A DNA stretch of 64,000 bases, taken from Pseudomonas gregormendelii (GTDB lineage: Bacteria; Pseudomonadota; Gammaproteobacteria; Pseudomonadales; Pseudomonadaceae). The notes under the pieces are model-generated. The model did no database searches. It was not told where the DNA came from and saw only the letters and a program-made list of their open reading frames with translations. Shown one piece after another: positions 8,301 to 16,827 of the stretch. The stretch is from assembly GCF_017114825.1 (NCBI RefSeq), contig NZ_JADEVO010000019.1, positions 1 to 64,000 on the forward strand, written 5' to 3'. Every line of letters starts with the position of its first letter. Positions within the stretch are counted from its first letter, which is position 1. Position numbers and translations under genes: made by a program.

Positions 8301-8325
8301 ACGGCGCAGGCCGGGCCTGCGCCGT
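8301..8325. repeat. Strong hairpin between permease gene and eutB
   Basis: ACGGCGCAGGCC (8301-8312) and GGCCTGCGCCGT (8314-8325) are 12-bp perfect arms around one G, within the 51-base gap of the presumed operon. There is no T-run. It could set the permease:enzyme ratio by stalling, processing or protecting mRNA ends. Confidence 0.6.
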
Positions 8326-8337
8326 GGTTTGCGGCGG

Positions 8338-9789
8338 TCAGTGCAAGGCTTTTTCAGCGGCCTGAATCGCCGCGAACTCTTCTTCGGGCGTGCCTGCTAC
8401 CAAGTGATGCCGACTGTAGAACGCAAAGTAAGCAATTAACACTCCATAGATGATCGCTGCGCCGATGACCACCCGCGGATCCACCAGGAAGCCCGCCACT
8501 ACCGCGATGCAGGCCAGTACCAGGGCTACGCCGGAGGTGAAGATGCCGCCCGGCGTACGGTATGGCCGATCCATTTTGGGGCGGCGAATGCGCAGGGTGA
8601 TGTGGGCGGCCATCATCAGGACGTAGGAAATGGTCGCGCCGAACACGGCCACGAGGATGAGCAGGTCACCCTGGCCGGTCAGCGACAGGCCGAAACCGAT
8701 AATCCCTGGAATGATCAGCGCCAGCACCGGTGCTTTGCTTTTATTGGTTTCAGACAGTTTGCGCGGCAGGTAGCCGGCGCGGGACAGGGCGAAAATCTGC
8801 CGCGAATAGGCATAGATGATCGAGAAAAAGCTGGCGATCAGGCCTGCAAGGCCCACCAGGTTGACGAAGCCGCCCATCCAGGTCGAACCGCCATACGCTT
8901 TGCTCAAGGCTTCGACCAGCGGGTTGCCCGAGGTCAGCAGCGCGTTGGCACCTGCACCACCGGGCCCAATGACCAGGATCAGCAGGGCAAAGCTCACCAG
9001 CACCAGCATCGCGCCGATCAGGCCGCGGGGCAGGTCGCGTTTCGGGTTCTTGGTTTCTTCTGCCGCCAGCGGCACACCTTCGACCGCGAGGAAGAACCAG
9101 ATCGCGTAGGGAATCGCGGCCCACACGCCGACGTAACCAAAGGGCAGGAAGCTGCTCGCGCCCTTGGCGTCCGTTACGGGAATGTCCAGCAGGTTGGCGA
9201 CGTTGAAGTGCGGCACCATCGCCACCAGAAATACGCCCAGGGCCAGCGCGGCAACGGCGGTGATGATAAACATCAGCTTCAGGGCCTCACCGACACCGAA
9301 GATGTGGATGGCGATGAAGATGATGTAGAACGCCAGGTAGATCATCCAGCCGCCAATGCCGAACAATGACTCGCAATAGGCGCCGATAAACACCGCGATC
9401 GCTGCGGGTGCGATGGCGTACTCGATCAGAATCGCTGTTCCGGTCAGGAATCCGCCCCAGGGGCCGAATGCGCTGCGGGCAAAACCGTAACCGCCACCAG
9501 CGGTAGGAATCATGGAAGACAGTTCGGCCAGTGAAAAGCACATGCACAGGTACATGGTGGCCATCAGCAATGTGGCGAGGAACATGCCACCCCAGCCACC
9601 TTGGGCGAGGCCGAAGTTCCACCCGGCGTAATCTCCGGAAATGACGTAGGCCACGCCGAGGCCGACCAGCAGGACCCAGCCGGCGGCGCCTTTTTTCAGT
9701 TCACGTTGCTGGAAGTATTGCGAGTCGACTTTTTCAAAGTCCACGGAAGAGCCGGTCGCCGGGACGCCCGAAGGGGATTCGCTAGGCAT
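8338..9789 (-). CDS. eat: Ethanolamine permease (APC superfamily)
   Basis: 483 residues from ATG at 9789, with about 12 hydrophobic segments and the amino acid-polyamine-organocation fold. VAYVISGDYAGWNFGLAQGG at the first membrane segment and the EGVPLAAEETKNPKRDLPRG motif are characteristic of the Pseudomonas ethanolamine importer. It supplies substrate to EutBC. An upstream in-frame ATG at 9801 is possible; 9789 is preferred because GGTGA lies just before it. The 148-base gap to the aldehyde dehydrogenase gene contains a REP pair. Confidence 0.93.
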   Translation of the reverse strand: MPSESPSGVPATGSSVDFEKVDSQYFQQRELKKGAAGWVLLVGLGVAYVISGDYAGWNFGLAQGGWGGMFLATLLMATMYLCMCFSLAELSSMIPTAGGGYGFARSAFGPWGGFLTGTAILIEYAIAPAAIAVFIGAYCESLFGIGGWMIYLAFYIIFIAIHIFGVGEALKLMFIITAVAALALGVFLVAMVPHFNVANLLDIPVTDAKGASSFLPFGYVGVWAAIPYAIWFFLAVEGVPLAAEETKNPKRDLPRGLIGAMLVLVSFALLILVIGPGGAGANALLTSGNPLVEALSKAYGGSTWMGGFVNLVGLAGLIASFFSIIYAYSRQIFALSRAGYLPRKLSETNKSKAPVLALIIPGIIGFGLSLTGQGDLLILVAVFGATISYVLMMAAHITLRIRRPKMDRPYRTPGGIFTSGVALVLACIAVVAGFLVDPRVVIGAAIIYGVLIAYFAFYSRHHLVAGTPEEEFAAIQAAEKALH

Positions 9790-9823
9790 AGGGTTCACCA
9801 TTCTTATTGTTTTGGGTGGGCCT

Positions 9824-9917
9824 TGTGGGGTGTGAGCCTGCTCGCGATGGCGGTGGATCATTCAACTGATGCGTTGAAAGGGTGAACCGCTATCGCGAGC
9901 AGGCTCGCTCCCACAGG
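9824..9917. repeat. REP element pair
   Basis: Divergent REP cores (GAGCCTGCTCGCGATGGCGG and CCGCTATCGCGAGCAGGCTC, the latter followed by GCTCCCACAG) fill most of the gap between the permease and aldehyde dehydrogenase genes. It may act as a partial terminator or stabiliser inside the transcription unit. Confidence 0.8.
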
Positions 9918-9937
9918 GGGAGCAAGTGCTGCGAGTT

Positions 9938-11458
9938 TTAGAAGAAGCCCAGCGGATTGATGTCGTAGCTCACCAGCAGGTTTTTGGTCTGCTGATAGTG
10001 GTCGAGCATCATTTTGTGGGTTTCACGACCGACGCCGGATTTTTTGTAACCGCCGAACGCGGCGTGCGCCGGGTACAGGTGGTAGCAGTTGGTCCATACG
10101 CGACCGGCCTTGATGGCGCGGCCCATGCGGTAGGCGCGGTTGATGTCACGGGTCCAAAGGCCGGCACCCAGGCCGAACTCGGTGTCGTTGGCGATGGCCA
10201 GGGCTTCGGCTTCGTCCTTGAAGGTGGTGATGCTCACCACCGGGCCAAAGATTTCTTCCTGGAACACGCGCATTTTGTTGGTGCCCTTGAGCAGGGTCGG
10301 CTGGATGTAATACCCGGTCGCCAGGTTGCCCTCGAGTTTTTCCACCTTGCCGCCGGTCAGCAGCTCCGCGCCTTCGCCCTTGGCAATTTCCAGGTACGAC
10401 AGAATCTTGTCGAACTGCTGCTCGGACGCCTGTGCGCCGACCATGGTGTCGGTGTCCAGCGGGTCGCCCCGCTTGATCTGCAGGACTTTTTTCATCACCA
10501 CTTTCATGAAGTCGTCGTAGATCGACTCCTGCACCAGTGCGCGGGACGGGCAGGTGCAGACTTCGCCCTGGTTGAAGAATGCCAGCACCAGGCCTTCAGC
10601 GGCCTTTTCAATGAAAGTTTCTTCAGCGTCCATGATGTCGGCGAAGAAGATGTTCGGCGACTTGCCGCCCAGCTCCACGGTGGACGGGATGATATTTTCG
10701 GCGGCGCATTTCATGATGTGCGAGCCCACCGGGGTCGAGCCGGTGAACGCGATCTTGGCGATGCGTTTGCTGGTGGCGAGCGCTTCGCCGGCTTCTTTGC
10801 CGAAGCCTTGCACGACGTTGAGCACGCCCGGCGGCAGCAGGTCGCCGATCAGCTCCATCAGCACGGTGATGCCCAGTGGAGTTTGCTCGGCTGGCTTGAG
10901 CACTACGCAGTTACCGGCGGCCAGCGCCGGGGCGAGTTTCCAGGCGGCCATCAGGATCGGGAAGTTCCACGGGATGATCTGCCCGACCACGCCCAGGGGC
11001 TCATGGATGTGATAGGCCACGGTGTTGCCGTCGATCTCGGCAGCGCTGCCTTCCTGGGCGCGCAGGCAACCGGCGAAGTAGCGGAAATGGTCGGCCGCCA
11101 GCGGGATGTCGGCATTCAGGGTTTCGCGCACGGCCTTGCCGTTGTCCCACGACTCGGTGATCGCCAGGACTTCCAGGTTCTGCTCGATACGATCGGCAAT
11201 TTTCAGCAGTACCAGCGAACGCGCCTGGGCAGAAGTGCTGCCCCAGGCGTCAGCGGCGGCGTGTGCAGCGTCCAGCGCCTTGTCGATATCTTCGGCGGTG
11301 GAACGCGGGAATTCGGCGATGGGCTGGCCATTGACTGGCGAGGTATTGGTGAAGTACTGACCTTTGACAGGCGCGACGAACTCGCCGCCGATGTAGTTAC
11401 CGTATTTGCTTTTGAACGAAACGATAGCGCCTTCAGTACCGGGGTGAGCGTAACGCAT
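9938..11458 (-). CDS. exaC: NAD-dependent acetaldehyde dehydrogenase
   Basis: 506 residues of the ALDH superfamily, closest in type to ExaC/AldB acetaldehyde dehydrogenases. [29 protein letters not shown], the glutamate in VELGGKSPN and the nucleophilic cysteine region [12 protein letters not shown] are all present. It oxidises the acetaldehyde made by EutBC to acetate, which is then activated by acetyl-CoA synthetase elsewhere. ATG at 11458 has AAGGAG eight bases upstream. A sigma-54-type promoter and an inverted repeat lie upstream, facing the divergent activator gene. Confidence 0.93.
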   Translation of the reverse strand: MRYAHPGTEGAIVSFKSKYGNYIGGEFVAPVKGQYFTNTSPVNGQPIAEFPRSTAEDIDKALDAAHAAADAWGSTSAQARSLVLLKIADRIEQNLEVLAITESWDNGKAVRETLNADIPLAADHFRYFAGCLRAQEGSAAEIDGNTVAYHIHEPLGVVGQIIPWNFPILMAAWKLAPALAAGNCVVLKPAEQTPLGITVLMELIGDLLPPGVLNVVQGFGKEAGEALATSKRIAKIAFTGSTPVGSHIMKCAAENIIPSTVELGGKSPNIFFADIMDAEETFIEKAAEGLVLAFFNQGEVCTCPSRALVQESIYDDFMKVVMKKVLQIKRGDPLDTDTMVGAQASEQQFDKILSYLEIAKGEGAELLTGGKVEKLEGNLATGYYIQPTLLKGTNKMRVFQEEIFGPVVSITTFKDEAEALAIANDTEFGLGAGLWTRDINRAYRMGRAIKAGRVWTNCYHLYPAHAAFGGYKKSGVGRETHKMMLDHYQQTKNLLVSYDINPLGFF

Positions 11459-11524
11459 GATGGTTCTCCTTGGCTTTTATGCTTATTGAGGGAGTGGCGC
11501 ATGTGCGCTTGCCATAAGCGTAGA

Positions 11525-11539
11525 GCAAAGGTTGGGCCA
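11525..11539 (-). promoter_or_regulatory. Sigma-54 (-24/-12) promoter of exaC
   Basis: On the minus strand TGGCCCAACCTTTGC has GG and GC exactly ten bases apart, as in the consensus TGGCAC-N5-TTGC. It is 67 bases upstream of the exaC start codon and faces away from a sigma-54-dependent activator gene, so the pairing is coherent. Confidence 0.65.
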
Positions 11540-11600
11540 CTGCCTTGCAGGGCAGGGGAATCAAGGGGTTGCGCGGTTTTTCTCGGACGGGTGGGCGGGC

Positions 11601-11622
11601 GCTGTGACGGTATCGGCACAGC
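11601..11622. promoter_or_regulatory. Candidate enhancer site for the activator
   Basis: GCTGTG-N10-CACAGC is an inverted repeat about 62-97 bases upstream of the -24 box, the usual place for an upstream activator sequence. A looser CACACCTTGTG follows at about 11649-11660. Binding is not demonstrated. Confidence 0.45.
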
Positions 11623-11757
11623 GTGGGTGACAGTTTGTGCCGGATTTGCCACACCTTGTGACTGGGCAGTCTTGCCAGCATTGCAATGCGCTGGAGCCTG
11701 GAGGATGCTCAGTGGGCGTGATGGACCGCGTAGGACCTCTCGGGAGAATAATAAGAG

Positions 11758-13674
11758 ATGCAAGACAATCATTTGAGCCGCCATGCCCAGCAGGTCATGA
11801 CCGTCACCCAGGGCAAGTCACACCTGCATGGCCCTGGCAGTGATCCGTCCATCGCCCGTTCGTGGCTGCGTTGTCTTGAGGATTATCACCTTGACCCTTC
11901 CCTGACGATGGCGCCCACGGTGCTGGAGCACGGCCGCGTGCTGGAAAGTCGCGAGCGCTTGCAGCAAGTGCTGCATATCGCCGGTACTGAAATGACCAGC
12001 CTGCACCAGCAATTGTCCGGCGCCGGTCATGCCGTGCTGCTGACCGATGCCCGGGGGGTGATTCTCAACTGTGTCACGGCGCCTGCCGAACGCAAGATCT
12101 TCGAGCGTGCCGGCCTCTGGCTGGGCGCCGACTGGAGCGAAGCGTGCGAAGGCACCAATGGCATCGGCACCTGCCTGGTGGAGCGTCAGTCGCTGACCAT
12201 CCATCAGGATGAACATTTTCGCGGGCGTCACACCGGCCTGACCTGTTCGGCGAGCCCCGTGTTTGACCCGCATGGCGAGCTGCTGGCGGTGCTCGACGTG
12301 TCCTCGGCGCGCCACGATGTATCGCGCCAGAGCCAGTTCCACACCATGGCCCTGGTCAACCTCTCGGCGAAGATGATCGAGAGCTGTTACTTCCTGCGCT
12401 ATTTCGATAATCAATGGCTGCTGCGCTTTCACCTGCAAGCCGAATCCGTCGGGCTGTTCAGCGAAGGCTTGCTGGCATTTGACGGGGAAGGGCGGATCAG
12501 CGCCGTCAACCAGAGCGCCCTGAATCTGTTGGGGCACATTCGCGGCGGGCTGCTCGGCAAGCCCGTCGAGGCGTTTTTCGATTGTTCGCTGGACGAGCTG
12601 CTCGGTCGTGCAAGTATCAATGCCAGCGCCAGTTGGCCACTGCGCACCCGTGACGGGCGCAACCTGTTCGCCTTGTTGCGCGGGCAATCGCGCAGTGTTG
12701 CGGCACCACTAGTAAAGAGCCCGGTAGCGCCGCAGCAACCGCGTCCTGCCGGCATTTGCCTGGGGGATACGTCGCTGCAGGAGGATTTTCGCAAGTCCTT
12801 GCGAGTCTTCGAGCGTGACGTGCCGCTGCTGATCAACGGCGAGACGGGCTCGGGCAAGGAGGCTTTTGCCAAAGCCGTGCACAACGCCAGCCAGCGCTGC
12901 GAAAAAGCATTCGTCGCGCTCAATTGTGCGGCCATCCCCGAAAGCCTGATCGAAAGTGAGTTGTTCGGCTATCGCGGCGGCAGTTTCACCGGGGCGCGCA
13001 AGGAAGGCATGCGAGGCAAACTACAGCAGGCGGATGGCGGCACCCTGTTCCTGGATGAGATCGGTGACATGCCCCTGGCATTGCAAACCCGCCTGCTCAG
13101 GGTGCTGGAAGATCGCCAGGTGGTGCCGATCGGCGGTGAACCGGAGGCGGTGGATGTACGCATCATCAGTGCGACTCACCGTAACTTGCTGGGGCGGGTG
13201 CAGGACGGCAGTTTCCGCGAAGACTTGTATTACCGGCTCAATGGACTCGAAGTCGCCTTGCCGGCGCTGCGCGAACGCTCCGATAAATCGCAGTTGCTCG
13301 ATTTCCTGCTGGCCGAGGAGGCCGGCTCGGACGCTGTGCTGATTGAAGAGCCTGCGCGCCAGGCGCTGCTCGGGTTTGCCTGGCCGGGTAATGTGCGCCA
13401 ACTGCGCAATGTGCTGCGCACCTTGGCGGCATTGTGCGACGGCGGGCGGATCGGTCTTGCGGACTTGCCGGCAATGATTCGCCAGGCGTTGCCGCAAACG
13501 TATATTGCCCCGGCACCATCGGAGCATCCGCTGGAGGATGCCGAGCGGTTGGCCTTGCTCAATGCGCTGGAGCAAACGCGCTGGCACATGACTCACACGG
13601 CCGAGCAGCTGGGTGTCAGCCGAAATACCCTGTATCGCAAACTTCGCAAGCACGGCCTAAGCCGATCCCTGTAG
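11758..13674 (+). CDS. eatR: Sigma-54-dependent activator (AcoR/EatR type)
   Basis: 638 residues: a GAF-like sensory region (about 60-200), a PAS-like region (about 225-300), the AAA+ sigma-54 interaction domain (about 340-560) and a Fis-type HTH (about 600-635). Walker A is GETGSGKE near 362-369, Walker B GGTLFLDEIGDM. The sigma-54 contact loop reads GSFTGA rather than GAFTGA, a variant seen in AcoR-like proteins. It is divergent from exaC and most likely senses ethanolamine or a product and activates exaC and the downstream eat-eutBC genes. The stop codon lies inside the first REP core of the next intergenic region. Confidence 0.9.
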   Translation: MQDNHLSRHAQQVMTVTQGKSHLHGPGSDPSIARSWLRCLEDYHLDPSLTMAPTVLEHGRVLESRERLQQVLHIAGTEMTSLHQQLSGAGHAVLLTDARGVILNCVTAPAERKIFERAGLWLGADWSEACEGTNGIGTCLVERQSLTIHQDEHFRGRHTGLTCSASPVFDPHGELLAVLDVSSARHDVSRQSQFHTMALVNLSAKMIESCYFLRYFDNQWLLRFHLQAESVGLFSEGLLAFDGEGRISAVNQSALNLLGHIRGGLLGKPVEAFFDCSLDELLGRASINASASWPLRTRDGRNLFALLRGQSRSVAAPLVKSPVAPQQPRPAGICLGDTSLQEDFRKSLRVFERDVPLLINGETGSGKEAFAKAVHNASQRCEKAFVALNCAAIPESLIESELFGYRGGSFTGARKEGMRGKLQQADGGTLFLDEIGDMPLALQTRLLRVLEDRQVVPIGGEPEAVDVRIISATHRNLLGRVQDGSFREDLYYRLNGLEVALPALRERSDKSQLLDFLLAEEAGSDAVLIEEPARQALLGFAWPGNVRQLRNVLRTLAALCDGGRIGLADLPAMIRQALPQTYIAPAPSEHPLEDAERLALLNALEQTRWHMTHTAEQLGVSRNTLYRKLRKHGLSRSL

Positions 13675-13771
13675 GAGCGAGCTTGCTCGCGAAAAACCAG
13701 AGAACAATGTGCTCATTCAGAATACACGCGTCATCGTTGACGTTTTTCGCGAGCAAGCTCGCTCCTTCAGG
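13669..13771. repeat. REP element pair, supplies the eatR stop codon
   Basis: CTGTAGGAGCGAGCTTGCTC followed by GCGA, and its inverse TCGCGAGCAAGCTCGCTCCT, are about 55 bases apart. The TAG of the first copy is the stop codon of the activator gene, so the element inserted at, or has eroded into, the very end of that gene. Confidence 0.85.
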
Positions 13772-13850
13772 GTAGGCGGTGATCTTGAAACACAGGGTGC
13801 GAATTTTGCCTCCCTAGGCTAACCTGCGGCCATGTTTTACGAGGTCGACT

Positions 13851-15200
13851 ATGCACATTCATATTCTTGGTATCTGCGGCACTTTCATGGGTTCGATGGC
13901 GGTCCTGGCCAAAGAGCTGGGCCATCGTGTCACGGGCTCCGATGCCAACGTCTACCCGCCAATGAGCACTCAGCTTGAGGCTCAGGGCATTGAGTTGACC
14001 CAGGGTTACGATCCCGCGCAACTGGACCCGGCTCCGGATCTGGTGGTGATTGGCAACGCCATGTCCCGCGGTAACCCGGCAGTCGAATACGTCCTGAACA
14101 AAGGCCTGCCGTATGTCTCCGGCCCGCAGTGGCTGGCGGACCATGTGCTGCAAGGCCGCTGGGTGCTGGCCGTCGCCGGGACCCATGGCAAGACCACTAC
14201 CAGCAGCATGCTCGCCTGGGTGCTGGAACACGCGGGCATGAGCCCGGGTTTCCTGATCGGCGGCGTGCCGCAGAATTTCTCGGTGTCGGCGCGTCTGGGT
14301 GAAACGCCGTTCTTCGTCATCGAAGCAGACGAATACGACAGTGCCTTTTTCGACAAGCGCTCCAAATTCGTTCATTACCGTCCGCGCACCGCGATCCTGA
14401 ATAACCTTGAGTTCGATCATGCGGACATCTTCCCGGATCTGCCGGCTATCGAACGGCAGTTTCACCATTTGGTCCGAACCATCCCGAGTGAAGGCCTGGT
14501 GATCCATCCGACTACCGAGCCTGCCCTGCAACGGGTGATCGACATGGGTTGCTGGACACCTGTGCAGACCACCGGTGCCGGCGGCCAGTGGCAGGCCAGG
14601 CTGCTCAGCGAAGACGGCTCGAAATTCGAAGTGATGTTCGAAGACAAGGTCCAGGGCGTGGTGGAGTGGGACATGACAGGCCAGCACAACGTTGCCAATG
14701 CCTTGGCAACCCTGGCGGCGGCGCGACATGTCGGCGTGGTGCCGTCCATGGGCATCGCAGCCCTGAGCGCCTTCAAAAGCGTGAAGCGGCGGATGGAGAA
14801 AGTGGCGGAAGTTCGCGGCATCACCATCTATGACGACTTCGCTCACCACCCGACGGCTATCGCCACGACGCTCGACGGCCTGCGCAAGCGAATCGGCGAC
14901 GCACCGCTGATTGCGATCATCGAACCGCGTTCCAACTCCATGAAACTTGGCGCACACCGTGATGGCCTGCCGGAAAGCGTGGTCGATGCCGACCAGGTGA
15001 TCTGGTATGCCCCGGCCAATCTTGGCTGGGACCTGGGCGCGACCGCCGCGCTGTGCACGGTACCGTCGATTGTCAGTGATTCCCTGGAAGGCATCATCGA
15101 ACGCGTGAAGAGCCAGGCCCAGCCCGGCACTCACGTGGTGATCATGAGCAACGGCGGCTTCGGCGGCCTGCACGGCAAACTTGCCGAGGCGCTGCAATGA
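13851..15200 (+). CDS. mpl: Murein tripeptide ligase (peptidoglycan recycling)
   Basis: 449 residues of a Mur ligase. Mpl joins UDP-MurNAc to the recycled tripeptide L-Ala-D-Glu-mesoDAP in the cytoplasm. The N-terminal nucleotide-binding motif [21 protein letters not shown], the ATP loop [15 protein letters not shown], the [16 protein letters not shown] segment and the [10 protein letters not shown] segment are all typical. ATG at 13851 has GAGG six bases upstream. It overlaps ubiX by four bases (ATGA), so the two are translationally coupled. Confidence 0.96.
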   Translation: MHIHILGICGTFMGSMAVLAKELGHRVTGSDANVYPPMSTQLEAQGIELTQGYDPAQLDPAPDLVVIGNAMSRGNPAVEYVLNKGLPYVSGPQWLADHVLQGRWVLAVAGTHGKTTTSSMLAWVLEHAGMSPGFLIGGVPQNFSVSARLGETPFFVIEADEYDSAFFDKRSKFVHYRPRTAILNNLEFDHADIFPDLPAIERQFHHLVRTIPSEGLVIHPTTEPALQRVIDMGCWTPVQTTGAGGQWQARLLSEDGSKFEVMFEDKVQGVVEWDMTGQHNVANALATLAAARHVGVVPSMGIAALSAFKSVKRRMEKVAEVRGITIYDDFAHHPTAIATTLDGLRKRIGDAPLIAIIEPRSNSMKLGAHRDGLPESVVDADQVIWYAPANLGWDLGATAALCTVPSIVSDSLEGIIERVKSQAQPGTHVVIMSNGGFGGLHGKLAEALQ

Positions 15201-15829
15201 ACAACGGTCCGGAACGCATCACGCTGGCGATGACCGGCGCTTCGGGCGCCCAATACGGCTTGCGCCTGCTGGACTGCCTGGTGCGCGAAGACCGCGAGGT
15301 GCACTTTCTGATCTCGAAGGCGGCGCAATTGGTGATGGCCACCGAGACTGACGTTTCGCTACCACCGAAAACCCAGATGATGCAGGCGTTCCTGACCGAA
15401 TACACCGGCGCTGCCGCCGGGCAGATTCGCGTCTATGGCAAGGAAGACTGGATGTCGCCGGTCGCTTCGGGCTCCGGGGCCCCGGCGGCGATGGTGGTGG
15501 TGCCCTGTTCCACCGGGACTTTGTCGGCCATCGCCACCGGGGCCTGCAACAACCTGATCGAACGGGCGGCCGATGTCACCTTGAAAGAGCGTCGCCAGCT
15601 GATCCTGGTGCCCCGTGAAGCGCCTTATTCGAGCATTCATCTGGAGCACATGCTCAAGCTGTCGAACATGGGCGTGACCATTCTGCCGGCATCGCCGGGC
15701 TTCTATCATCAGCCGCAGACGATTGATGACCTGATCGATTTTGTCGTGGCGCGGATTCTCAACCTGCTGAACATTCCCCAGGACATGCTGCCGCGTTGGG
15801 GCGAACACCATCTGACCAGCGATGAATAA
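15197..15829 (+). CDS. ubiX: Flavin prenyltransferase UbiX
   Basis: 210 residues. UbiX attaches dimethylallyl to FMN to make the prenylated flavin used by the decarboxylase UbiD in ubiquinone synthesis. Seen are the FMN-binding [15 protein letters not shown] near the start, [15 protein letters not shown], and [19 protein letters not shown]. It overlaps mpl by four bases and the next lipoprotein gene by eight, forming a tight three-gene unit. Confidence 0.96.
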   Translation: MNNGPERITLAMTGASGAQYGLRLLDCLVREDREVHFLISKAAQLVMATETDVSLPPKTQMMQAFLTEYTGAAAGQIRVYGKEDWMSPVASGSGAPAAMVVVPCSTGTLSAIATGACNNLIERAADVTLKERRQLILVPREAPYSSIHLEHMLKLSNMGVTILPASPGFYHQPQTIDDLIDFVVARILNLLNIPQDMLPRWGEHHLTSDE

Positions 15830-16106
15830 GCTGCTGTTGGTCGTCCTCGCGCTGCAACTGGGCGGCTGTGCCACGGCACGCACGCTGGATGCCGCCAAGC
15901 CCGGGGCGCCAGTGGTTTATTCGGGGACTCGTCTGGACTTGTATGCCTTGAACGGCGGGTGCTGCGCCATGGATCGCTTTGGCGCTGAGGCTCCCAGCTA
16001 CCCTGGCGTAGACCTGCCGGCGAGTGCGTTGCTGGATACGCTGCTGTTGCCGTTGTCGTTGTTGACGGTGATTGGCGTGGGTTTTCAGGCGACTGGGGGA
16101 TTGTGA
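15822..16106 (+). CDS. YceK/YidQ-family lipoprotein
   Basis: 94 residues with a lipoprotein signal ([13 protein letters not shown], lipobox GGC at Cys16), followed by the conserved [11 protein letters not shown] and the C-terminal hydrophobic [20 protein letters not shown] segment of YceK/YidQ proteins. Function unknown; presumably outer- or inner-membrane anchored. The start overlaps the end of ubiX, suggesting cotranslation, and a strong hairpin terminator follows. Confidence 0.85.
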   Translation: MNKLLLVVLALQLGGCATARTLDAAKPGAPVVYSGTRLDLYALNGGCCAMDRFGAEAPSYPGVDLPASALLDTLLLPLSLLTVIGVGFQATGGL

Positions 16107-16110
16107 AAGT

Positions 16111-16155
16111 CAAAAGATCGTCCGATCGCGGCCCGAGCCTTCGGACGATCTTTTG
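16111..16155. terminator. Bidirectional hairpin between convergent genes
   Basis: CAAAAGATCGTCCGA (16111-16125) and TCGGACGATCTTTTG (16141-16155) are perfect 15-bp arms, with A and T runs at both ends, between convergent genes. Most of the sequence (CAAAAGATCG to CCTTCGG, 34 bases) recurs with one mismatch at 57419-57452. Confidence 0.8.
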
Positions 16156-16158
16156 ATC

Positions 16159-16800
16159 TTATTTACCTAACTTACGTAATTCATCCGACTCAACCACCCG
16201 AACCCCATCCTGTTCTTCCAGTGCCAGGCGCCACATCGCCCGCGCCAGTTGGCAGGCTTCGATCCCGTGGTACTTGCCCGGAATCAGCCGGGATAACGGC
16301 CCGACGACCTTTTCAGCCAGGCGTGGCTCAACTCGATCACCCAGCAGTAGAGAAGGGCGGCAGATAGTCAATTGCGGCCAGTCTTGCGCGCGCAAGGCTT
16401 GTTCCATCTCGCCTTTGACCCGGTTATAGAACACCGACGACTTCGGATCCGCACCCAGCGCGCTGACCACGATCAGGTGCCGAGCGCCCATCTCCCGGGC
16501 GCGTTTGGCGAATGCCACTACCATGTCCAGGTCCACGGCGCGGAACGCCTGTTCCGAGCCGGCCTGCTTGATGGTTGTGCCGAGGCAGCAGTAGGCAATG
16601 TCCACGCGGCCGTTGAGTTGCGGCAGAAACACCGCCGGGTCGCCGACAGGGTTTTCCAGGTGGGGGTGCTTGGCCAATGGCCGGCGTGAGGGCGCCAAAA
16701 CCCGGTTAATCGTGGGTTCATTAAGCAGGCGGTCAAGCAAGTGTTCACCGGTCAAACCGGTAGCTCCGGCAAGCAATACGTGCTGAGGCGTCAAGTACAT
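16159..16800 (-). CDS. NAD(P)-binding Rossmann-fold protein (HTATIP2-like)
   Basis: 213 residues with an atypical short-chain dehydrogenase fold: the nucleotide loop [14 protein letters not shown] is at the N-terminus, and [22 protein letters not shown] matches the HTATIP2/TIP30-like group. The catalytic tyrosine is presumably in the FYNRVKG segment. No substrate is known. It starts 27 bases after the MORN-C13 gene, with AAGGGAG upstream, so the two may be cotranscribed. Confidence 0.85.
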   Translation of the reverse strand: MYLTPQHVLLAGATGLTGEHLLDRLLNEPTINRVLAPSRRPLAKHPHLENPVGDPAVFLPQLNGRVDIAYCCLGTTIKQAGSEQAFRAVDLDMVVAFAKRAREMGARHLIVVSALGADPKSSVFYNRVKGEMEQALRAQDWPQLTICRPSLLLGDRVEPRLAEKVVGPLSRLIPGKYHGIEACQLARAMWRLALEEQDGVRVVESDELRKLGK

Positions 16801-16827
16801 AGTGTTTCTCCCTTGATACTGTTCAGC

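Noticed and set aside
9926-11776. 616-codon plus-strand frame opposite exaC
   Set aside because: Antisense shadow of the aldehyde dehydrogenase gene, without any family features.
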